The notes beneath the pieces were generated by a model. That model did not search any database. It saw only the letters and a program-made list of their open reading frames with translations, and was not told where the DNA came from. A stretch of 64,000 bases of DNA from Bacteroides gallinarum DSM 18171 = JCM 13658 (GTDB lineage Bacteria > Bacteroidota > Bacteroidia > Bacteroidales > Bacteroidaceae), in assembly GCF_000374365.1 (NCBI RefSeq), contig NZ_KB894118.1:62001-126000 (forward strand), written 5' to 3'. Made by a program: the position numbers and the translations under genes. Below, piece after piece: positions 54,594-61,620 of this stretch; the first letter of the stretch is position 1, and the number at the start of each line of letters is the position of its first letter.

Positions 54594-56204
54594 TTATCTG
54601 TTTTTCATCAATCTCCGGTCGCCCTTGAAAAGCTCTTTTACTTTCTCGTCGGGGTCGTCGTCCTTATACTTTTTCTGTGTTTCTTGTAGGAGTTGCATCA
54701 GCTCTTTCTGCTTGTCTGCATACTCGGGCTTGCCGAATACGTTGTTCATTTCGCGCGGGTCGGCTTTCATGTCGTACATTTCCCATTCGTCGATGTCGTT
54801 GTAGAAGTGTATCAGCTTGAAGTCTTGCGTGCGGATACCGTAATGGCGCTTCACGGAGTGTTCTGCGGGGTATTCGTAGTAGTGGTAGTAGGCTGCCTCG
54901 CGCCAGTCGGCGGGAATCTTGCCTTCGTTTTCGAGTATCGGCTTCATGGAGGCTCCCTGGATGTCCGACGGGATTTCCACTCCGGCAAAGTCGAGGAAGG
55001 TGGGGGCGAAGTCTACGTTCATGCAGATTGCGTTGCTGGTGCTGCCTGCCTTGATTGCTTTGGGATAGCGGATGATAAGGGGCATGCGCTGGCATTCCTC
55101 GTACATGAAACGTTTGTCGAACCAGCCGTGTTCGCCCAGGAAGAAGCCCTGGTCGGAGGTGTAGACAATGATTGTGTTATCCAGCTCGCCGATTTTCTCG
55201 AGGTAGTTCAGCAGGCGTCCTATGTTTTCGTCTACCGACAGTACGGTAGCCAGGTAATCGCGCATGTATTGCTGGTATTTCCAGCTTATCAGCGCTTTGC
55301 CTTTCAGGTTGCCTTTACGGTATTCGGCGATGCGCCCGGCATATACGGAGTCCCATTTGTCCTGTACATCGGCAGGCATGCGTTTGTACACGCTGTAAAG
55401 GCGGTTGGTGGTGTCTCTCAGCATCTCGTCGCGTGTAAGCAGCTTCAAGTCCCAATCGTCGGTCAGGGTGTGCTCGATAGACATGTCTTGCTCGCGGGCA
55501 GCCCGGCCGCGTCCTTCGTAGTCGTCGAACAGGTTGGCGGGTTCGGGGAAGGTGGTGTTGTTGAATATGCCCAGGTGGCGGGGGGCGGGCATCCAGTTAC
55601 GGTGCGGCGCTTTCTGGTGGTACATCATGCAGAACGGTTTGCTCTTGTCCCTGCCTTCCAGGAACTCGATAGCTTTGTCTGTAATGATGTCCGTAGCGTA
55701 GCCTTTCTCTACGATATGTTTGCCGTTTTCCCAGAAATCGGGGTCGTAATAATCTCCCTGTTCGTGCTGGCCGCTGAGGATGCTCCAGTGGTCGAAGCCT
55801 TGAGGCTCGCTGATAAGATGCCACTTTCCAATCATAGCTGTCTGGTAGCCGGCTTGCTGGAGCAGCTTGGGGAATGTCTGCTGGTCGCCGTTGAACGTGC
55901 TGGCATTGTCCGTGAAGCCGTTTTCGTGGCTGAACTTACCGGTAAGGATGCATGCGCGCGACGGGCCGGAGAGGGCGTTGACGGCGTAGCAGTTGTCCAT
56001 GCGGATGCCTTCGCTGGCAATGCGGTCCATGTTGGGGGTTTGCAGGAGGTTACCGCCGTAGCAGGACATGGCTTGTGTGGTGTGGTCGTCGGTCATCATG
56101 AAGATGATGTTCGGGCGCTTGGGCTCTTCTTTTTTCTGGCTGGCGCAAGAAGCGAGGCTTAATGTCGCTAACGGGAGGAGCAGATTGGAGAGATTGTTTT
56201 TCAT
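54594..56204 (-). CDS. Sulfatase, Ser-type, probable heparan-sulfate GlcNAc-6-O-sulfatase
   Basis: 536 aa. It has a lipobox (LASC, Cys20) and the metal-binding MMTDDHTTQ (Asp39, Asp40). The formylglycine site is Ser79 in SGPSRACILTGK, the S-x-P-x-R form that needs an anaerobic radical-SAM maturase encoded elsewhere. Other S1 blocks are IGKWHL, IVYTSDQGFFLGEHGWFDKR and PLIIRYPK. Among heparin-locus enzymes the closest match in my memory is the 6-O-sulfatase BT4656 of B. thetaiotaomicron. It follows the PL12 lyase, 163 bp downstream, after a stem-forming repeat. Confidence 0.9.
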   Translation of the reverse strand: MKNNLSNLLLPLATLSLASCASQKKEEPKRPNIIFMMTDDHTTQAMSCYGGNLLQTPNMDRIASEGIRMDNCYAVNALSGPSRACILTGKFSHENGFTDNASTFNGDQQTFPKLLQQAGYQTAMIGKWHLISEPQGFDHWSILSGQHEQGDYYDPDFWENGKHIVEKGYATDIITDKAIEFLEGRDKSKPFCMMYHQKAPHRNWMPAPRHLGIFNNTTFPEPANLFDDYEGRGRAAREQDMSIEHTLTDDWDLKLLTRDEMLRDTTNRLYSVYKRMPADVQDKWDSVYAGRIAEYRKGNLKGKALISWKYQQYMRDYLATVLSVDENIGRLLNYLEKIGELDNTIIVYTSDQGFFLGEHGWFDKRFMYEECQRMPLIIRYPKAIKAGSTSNAICMNVDFAPTFLDFAGVEIPSDIQGASMKPILENEGKIPADWREAAYYHYYEYPAEHSVKRHYGIRTQDFKLIHFYNDIDEWEMYDMKADPREMNNVFGKPEYADKQKELMQLLQETQKKYKDDDPDEKVKELFKGDRRLMKNR

Positions 56205-56239
56205 AACTGGATTTGTTAGCTTTTCATGGTTTGAGGGGA

Positions 56240-56351
56240 GTGCCGGATTTCACCGCAGGTTGTACGGATTTACACGGATTATCTGCTTTGATAATCGGTT
56301 ATTTAATTTCAATCTGTGTAATTCCGTGCAATCTGCGGTGAAACTCGGCAC
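56240..56351. repeat. Inverted repeat between the lyase and sulfatase genes
   Basis: Two arms of about 41 bp (56240-56280 and 56311-56351) are inverse copies with a few mismatches and a 30-nt loop. The core CACCGCAG-TTG-ACGG-TTACAC is the same family as the outer arms of the 50.3-kb element (CAGATTGCACGGATT). It sits in the 163-bp gap inside the operon. Confidence 0.9.
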
Positions 56352-56367
56352 AGCCTCATCCCGGATA

Positions 56368-58368
56368 TTATAATTTGTATTTTAAAGACTGTTTCTTACC
56401 GTTTACTTTTACCTCTACCTCCAGCCCGTTTTCATCGAATGCCTTGTTCTTGAACTTGGCAGACAGTTGGGGGGCGTCTGCACTGTTCTTTACCGGACAG
56501 ATAACGGTGATGTAGCGCACGGCGTCTTCACTGTTTTTCTTGACATTGAACGATACGTTCATGCGGTTGTAGCGTTTGCGGTATGCGGTGGAGCACCAGC
56601 CCGGCTCTTTCTTCATCGTCATGCCTTCGGGACCGAAGCATTGGAGTTTCATGTTGCTCCCTTCTTCGAACTGGGTAACGAAGGTCATGTCTTCGCGGCT
56701 GTTGGCGATTTTACCTTTCGGCATCTGGTAGTGCAGGTTGATAGAACCTTTCTGGCTGCCTGCCATTTCGTCTACGATAACGAAGTAGTTGTTGTCTACG
56801 AAGAATACGGAACGGCGGTGTTTGAGGTTTTTATAGCTCGGATTCTCGGTAACGAGTATCTGTACGTTGCCTTCCGGCTGCCACAGCTTGGTTATGGATT
56901 CGGTCTGTTCCAGGTTTTTGTTGTTCAGCGTTACGGTGTTGTGCACGCAGGTCTGGCGATGCCAGTTGCGTTGCTCCATTACTTCGCCCTCGCCGGCATA
57001 TACGTAGGAGCCGGAGTCGGGGAAGAGGTTCTTGCCGTTGAACCAGAGTTCGAAAGTGCCGTTATCGGGCTGGCAGTGCCAGAATGCTTTCGGCCCGGCC
57101 TTCAAGACCATTTGGGTGGCATCCGTTCCCCAGGAGTTGCGGAATACGAAGAAGCCGGATTTCAGGAAGCCTTTGGAGAGGTAGTCGGGCAGTGCGCCTT
57201 CTTTGCCTTCGGTAGCCAGGTACTTGATGAACTGGTTCTTGGGGAACATCTTGCTCCAGCTACGGTAGTTTTTCAGCATCTCTTTCTTGTTGGTGAGCTT
57301 GGCGTCGCTGAAACACGGGTTGGTGTAGTCGGGGAAGGAGAGGTTGGCGTAGAATATAATCATATCTTCAATCGTATCGAGGTACTTCTGCGGGAACTCG
57401 TTGCGGAAACCGTTGAGGTCGGCAATGTTCAGCGCTTTGCAGAAGATGTTGATTGCCGCCAGGTGGTAGTGCGGGTCGAGCTCGAACTGCCCGCCGTCTT
57501 CGTACACCTGTACGTTGATTTCGCGGTTCATAATGTCGATGCCGCTCTTTCTCCATGCTGCCGCCTCCTTGAATTCGGGGAAGAAAGCGCCGGCGTAAAT
57601 CATGCGCTGTGCCTCGAACAGCAGGTGGTTGCCCTGTTCGGAGTAGTTAGCCAGGATGTGCAGGGCATGCTTGTGGTAGTTTACCAGGAACTCTGTCAGG
57701 AATTCCGGCGTGAAGGAGGGGGAGGGAAGGAATAGCTGGAACTGGGAGGTCTGGTCTTGCAGGCGGTTGCTCACTTCCAGCGGGCGCCATGCGAAGCGCA
57801 TGTTCTCCACATCGCCTTTCAACTGGCTGTCGCCGGTCATTTCGTATTCTTTCTTGTCTATCTTTACCAGCGGGTTTTTCCTTATCCAGTCGATGTACTG
57901 CTTGGTCCATTCTTCGGCATACTTCTCGTCTCCGCTCAACCGGTAGGCTTTGCCCATAGGGGTGAACCATTTGTGGCGGTGAAGCTGCCAGCGCAGTTCG
58001 TTGTCTTTCACCGGCCAGTACCGCCAGTCGATGTCTTCACCGTAGTTGAACGAGGGCTGGTAGCCTTTGTGGGCGAAGAATGTGTGCTGCAAGGCTTCGT
58101 CGGCTATCTTCTGGTCGTCCTTGCTGATAGTGATTTTCTTGAGGTTGATATCAGGCGTTTTCACGTTGGTACGTGCGCGGTAGTAGTCGAGCAGCGCTTT
58201 GGCGGCATCTGCGTCTTTGCCTTCCTGATGCAGTGCTTTCACTTTCTCCAATCCGGGGTAATCCAGGTTGAGAAGCGAGAATACTTCTGTTTTCAGCTCC
58301 TGGGCATTTGCCTTGCCTACGAAGCAGGCAAGCGCCAGCAGGATGATGTATTTGAATGTTTTATTCAT
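56368..58368 (-). CDS. Heparinase II/III-family polysaccharide lyase, PL12-type
   Basis: 666 aa. It has a cleavable signal peptide (ending KANAQ), so it should be periplasmic. The N-terminal alpha/alpha toroid (about 30-370) carries the phrase NYGEDIDWRYWPVKDNELRWQLHRHKW and the residues expected at the active site (NYSEQGNHLLFEAQRMIY; DPHYHLAAINIF). A beta-sandwich follows (HCQPDNGTFELWFNGKNLFPDSGSY; RQTCVHNTVTLNNKNLEQ). PL12 enzymes cut heparan sulfate by beta-elimination. It is 27 bp after the GH88 gene, which would process the unsaturated uronic acid it produces. Confidence 0.93.
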   Translation of the reverse strand: MNKTFKYIILLALACFVGKANAQELKTEVFSLLNLDYPGLEKVKALHQEGKDADAAKALLDYYRARTNVKTPDINLKKITISKDDQKIADEALQHTFFAHKGYQPSFNYGEDIDWRYWPVKDNELRWQLHRHKWFTPMGKAYRLSGDEKYAEEWTKQYIDWIRKNPLVKIDKKEYEMTGDSQLKGDVENMRFAWRPLEVSNRLQDQTSQFQLFLPSPSFTPEFLTEFLVNYHKHALHILANYSEQGNHLLFEAQRMIYAGAFFPEFKEAAAWRKSGIDIMNREINVQVYEDGGQFELDPHYHLAAINIFCKALNIADLNGFRNEFPQKYLDTIEDMIIFYANLSFPDYTNPCFSDAKLTNKKEMLKNYRSWSKMFPKNQFIKYLATEGKEGALPDYLSKGFLKSGFFVFRNSWGTDATQMVLKAGPKAFWHCQPDNGTFELWFNGKNLFPDSGSYVYAGEGEVMEQRNWHRQTCVHNTVTLNNKNLEQTESITKLWQPEGNVQILVTENPSYKNLKHRRSVFFVDNNYFVIVDEMAGSQKGSINLHYQMPKGKIANSREDMTFVTQFEEGSNMKLQCFGPEGMTMKKEPGWCSTAYRKRYNRMNVSFNVKKNSEDAVRYITVICPVKNSADAPQLSAKFKNKAFDENGLEVEVKVNGKKQSLKYKL

Positions 58369-58395
58369 TGTTGTCTTTTAGATTATTGTTGGGTA

Positions 58396-59673
58396 TTAGA
58401 GGTTCTGGTAGCTGATGCCTTTCAAGTCCATGAAGCGTTTCAGTGCCTCCAGGTAATAGTAGTCTGCATAGTTCAGGGGGGTGTCGATTTCCGAACCGTT
58501 GGGCAGCGAGCCGGTGGAGTGCATCAGGATGAATCCCTGGTTTTCGCCTACCTTTGCCAGATAAGCATCGCTCGACAGGCTTTTCAGTATCTTTTCGGCA
58601 TAGTCCAGGTATTTCTTCCCGTCGGGAACCATTGTGCTCAGCTCTATCAGGGCGGATGCCGTTACGGAAGCGGCGGATGCGTCGCGCGGGGTTTCAGCGG
58701 TTACGGGGGCATCGTAATCCCAGTAGGGGATAGCATCGTCGGTCTTGACACGTTCCATAATCATGTCTGCCACTTTTACGGCGAAGTTCAGGAAAGCGGT
58801 GTCTTGTGTTTCGCGGTAGCAGGCGGTGTAGCCGTATACGGCCCATGCTTGTCCGCGTGCCCATGAGGAGTCGTCGTTCTTGCCCTGGAATGTCTGTTTC
58901 TTCTCTACCGTGCCGTCGTTATTGTAGCTTACCACGTGCCAGCAGGTGTAGTCCGGACGGAAGTGGTTGTGCATGGTAGTCACGGCGTGTTTTACGGCAA
59001 TGTCTTTATAAGTATTGTTGCCGGTTGCTTTGGCTACGTTGAACAGCAAGTCCAGATTCATCATGTTGTCGATGATTACGGGGAAATTCCATGTTCCGAA
59101 GTCCCAGGAACGGATAGCTGAAATGGAGTCGTTGAAGCGTTTGCTCAGGTTGTCGGCGGTTTCTTTCATTACGGCTGCAATGGTGTCGTTGGGAGCCAGG
59201 CGGCTGGCATTTCCGTAGCTGCAATTTACCATGAAACCCAGGTCGTGCGTACCGGTGTAGTAGCGTACGGGGTTCAGCAGGTTGGTATATCGGACGGCCC
59301 ATGTCTTTAGTGCGTCGTTGCCCGTAAGCTCGTAGGCGTACCATAAGGAGCCGGGGTAGAAGCCGCTGGTCCAGTCGTAAACGCTGCACAGGCGGCGCTG
59401 TCCCAACTGCTCGGCTGTGGGTTGTGCGCGGAGGGAGTCTTTAAAAGTAAGTGAGTCTCTTTCTAACTGGCGGCACAGGAAGTTCATATCGTAGCCTGTG
59501 CGGATAGAGCGGGGTAGCATATCGGTGGACGAGATTTCCTCGGCGGTCATCGTTAGTTGTGCGGAGGCTACGTCCACTCCTTTTTTTATCCAACTGTAGT
59601 CTTCTTCGGGTTGTGTACGGCATGATACTAAAGTCAGTGCACCCAAAGCCAAGAGAACAAGTTCCTTTTTCAT
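58396..59673 (-). CDS. GH88 unsaturated glucuronyl hydrolase
   Basis: 425 aa from the ATG at 59673; an open frame extends further but only this start gives a signal peptide with lipobox (LVSC, Cys18). Family features are the alpha/alpha barrel with YDWTSGFYPGSLWYAYELTG, NPVRYYTGTHDLGFM (candidate catalytic Asp), NMMNLDLL (second catalytic Asp) and the very typical DSSWARGQAWAVYGYT. It removes the 4,5-unsaturated uronic acid from the non-reducing end of lyase products. It follows susD after 200 bp, a gap that holds a strong stem-loop. Confidence 0.95.
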   Translation of the reverse strand: MKKELVLLALGALTLVSCRTQPEEDYSWIKKGVDVASAQLTMTAEEISSTDMLPRSIRTGYDMNFLCRQLERDSLTFKDSLRAQPTAEQLGQRRLCSVYDWTSGFYPGSLWYAYELTGNDALKTWAVRYTNLLNPVRYYTGTHDLGFMVNCSYGNASRLAPNDTIAAVMKETADNLSKRFNDSISAIRSWDFGTWNFPVIIDNMMNLDLLFNVAKATGNNTYKDIAVKHAVTTMHNHFRPDYTCWHVVSYNNDGTVEKKQTFQGKNDDSSWARGQAWAVYGYTACYRETQDTAFLNFAVKVADMIMERVKTDDAIPYWDYDAPVTAETPRDASAASVTASALIELSTMVPDGKKYLDYAEKILKSLSSDAYLAKVGENQGFILMHSTGSLPNGSEIDTPLNYADYYYLEALKRFMDLKGISYQNL

Positions 59674-59723
59674 GTTATTCGTTTTTAATGTAATTGGTTT
59701 TAGTAGGTTTTGTAACGAAAGCA

Positions 59724-59873
59724 AAGCTAACGGATTTTTTATAGACTTTGTAGTAAGAATGTTGAAAAGGCAATAAATCCGTTCGCTTTGAATATCACTT
59801 TTGTTGAAAAGAGTTTAGATAATCTCCAATATGCCTCGATTGAGGCATATTGGAGAGGTTTTTAGGGAGGTTA
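59724..59873 (-). promoter_or_regulatory. susD-GH88 intercistronic region with perfect hairpin
   Basis: A perfect 14-bp stem with a 4-nt loop lies at 59824-59855 (CTCCAATATGCCTC and its complement). On the transcribed strand it is not followed by a T run, so it is not a standard terminator. It stands just after the susD stop codon and could stabilise the susCD part of the message. TAGCTTTG on the minus strand near 59735 fits a -7 box and might start a second transcript for the enzymes. Confidence 0.55.
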
Positions 59874-61601
59874 TTACCATTTCGGATTCTGCTGGAACTG
59901 GGTACATAAGTCCATTTCGCGCTGCGGGATAGGCATCAGTTCGTGCTTGCCTTTTTCCGTGTAGTCGTACACTACATAGTTGGCACTGCTCCACCAGTTC
60001 TTTAACTCGTTGTATGTGTTTTGAACCGTTTCGTAGTAAATACCCCAGCGTATCAGGTCGAGGCGGCGATGTCCTTCGAATGCCAGCTCGTAGGCGCGTT
60101 CTTTGCGGACGGCTTCACGGAAAGCTGTCTGGTCCAGTCCTTCCGGCAGTGCATAGTTCTTGTCGAATGTGCCGTCGGCTTTGGTATAACCGCGTTTGCG
60201 AACTTTGTTGATAGCGGCATAAGCGTCGGTAGTCGGACCGCCTTTCCACTCGTTCAACGCTTCTGCATAGAGCAACAGTACGTCTGCATAACGCAGCACA
60301 TACCAGTTGACGGTAGACTTGTCGTTGTTGACGAAGGGGATATTTTCCATGTATTTGTCGATATCCCATTTGGCAGGTGTATAAGTCTGCTTGGCTTTCT
60401 GGGATTTCTCGGGGTCTAAGTCCTTGGCTAATGCCTCGGCTTCGGTATCTTTAGGAATGCTGGCGGCCAGGTAATAATCACCTGTGTAAACGGCGCCGGT
60501 TTTGCTGTCGTTGTGACCGTGCTTGTAATTGGCTATGGATAAGTTCTGGCGTCTGTCGGGGCTTATACCGGTAGTAGCGTCGGGTTCGGCTTCTGCTCTC
60601 CAATCGAGTACGAACGAATGGACTACCTGTACGTTGGCAGCGGTACTTCCGCTACGGCCGGCATCGGCTGTGGTTTTTACTCCGTTCCACTTCCCGATGC
60701 GGCCTACGGGGTCGCTGTTGCCCGAATAGGTCGGGGAGTAAAAAGAGATTTCAATCAGACTTTCCGTCGGGTCCCAAATTCCGTTACAAGTGTTTTTCCA
60801 CAGTTGTTCGTAGTCGCTCAACAAATCGTGTTTGCCCGATTCGATTAAGATACGTGCAGTCTTTGCGGCAGCTTCCCATTTGCTCGTGTCTTGTACGGGG
60901 TATCCTGCCCAGGTGGCATATACCTTGGCGAGCAGTCCCAGCGCCGCTCCTTTGGAGAAACGGTAGTCGTTGGTGCTGCGGTAGGTGTCGTCTTGGGCAT
61001 ACGGCAGGATGTCGCAGGCGTACAGCAGGTCTTCCTCGATAAATTTATAAACGTCTACGGGGTCGGCTTGTACAAAGGTCGACGGATGCTGGTCGGACAT
61101 AGCGGTGCTTGTCATTAAGGGTATGTTTCCCCAACGGCGTACTAACTCGAAGTAGTACAATGCCCGCAAGGCTCTTGCTTCGGCAATGTAGATAGTGGCC
61201 AGTTGCTTGTCGGATTCGTTGTACGAGTCCATTTTCACGGATACGCGCTCCAGGAAGTCGTTCGCATTGTAAATGCCGGTATAGAGGGATGCCCATGAGG
61301 TCTGCACTTCGGCCTGCGAAGCGGAATAGGCATTGGTAGGCAGGATACGGAAGTTTTCGGTAGTGCTTCCCTCTACCTGCGAAAGGTCGGTTCCCATGGA
61401 GAAGTAAATGGAGAGGTGATAGCCGTACATCCCTTCTTCTATGGTAGAACGGTACACACCGAGCAGCACATCCTGCGCTTCTTTGGCATCGTTCATATAT
61501 TTGCTTTTCTCTACCTCAGTGCTACTTTCTTCTTCCAGAGAGCACGCAGCGGGAAGAAAGCATAAAGCTAAAATTCCTATATAGTATATAAACTTTTTCA
61601 T
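59874..61601 (-). CDS. SusD-family surface glycan-binding lipoprotein (heparan-sulfate locus)
   Basis: 575 aa. The lipobox is PAAC (Cys20), followed by SLEEESSTEV. SusD features are plain: LATIYIAEARALRALYYFELVRRWGNIPL, WYVLRYADVLLLYAEALNEWKGG and the C-terminal FREAVRKERAYELAFEGHRRLDLIRWG. It captures heparin or heparan-sulfate oligosaccharides and closes over the SusC encoded 19 bp upstream. The ligand is inferred from the lyase, hydrolase and sulfatase that follow. Confidence 0.94.
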   Translation of the reverse strand: MKKFIYYIGILALCFLPAACSLEEESSTEVEKSKYMNDAKEAQDVLLGVYRSTIEEGMYGYHLSIYFSMGTDLSQVEGSTTENFRILPTNAYSASQAEVQTSWASLYTGIYNANDFLERVSVKMDSYNESDKQLATIYIAEARALRALYYFELVRRWGNIPLMTSTAMSDQHPSTFVQADPVDVYKFIEEDLLYACDILPYAQDDTYRSTNDYRFSKGAALGLLAKVYATWAGYPVQDTSKWEAAAKTARILIESGKHDLLSDYEQLWKNTCNGIWDPTESLIEISFYSPTYSGNSDPVGRIGKWNGVKTTADAGRSGSTAANVQVVHSFVLDWRAEAEPDATTGISPDRRQNLSIANYKHGHNDSKTGAVYTGDYYLAASIPKDTEAEALAKDLDPEKSQKAKQTYTPAKWDIDKYMENIPFVNNDKSTVNWYVLRYADVLLLYAEALNEWKGGPTTDAYAAINKVRKRGYTKADGTFDKNYALPEGLDQTAFREAVRKERAYELAFEGHRRLDLIRWGIYYETVQNTYNELKNWWSSANYVVYDYTEKGKHELMPIPQREMDLCTQFQQNPKW

Positions 61602-61620
61602 ATGTATGTTATTTTACGAA

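Noticed and set aside
54693..56162. 489-codon plus-strand frame opposite the sulfatase
   Set aside because: Antisense shadow; the sulfatase motifs on the minus strand are decisive.
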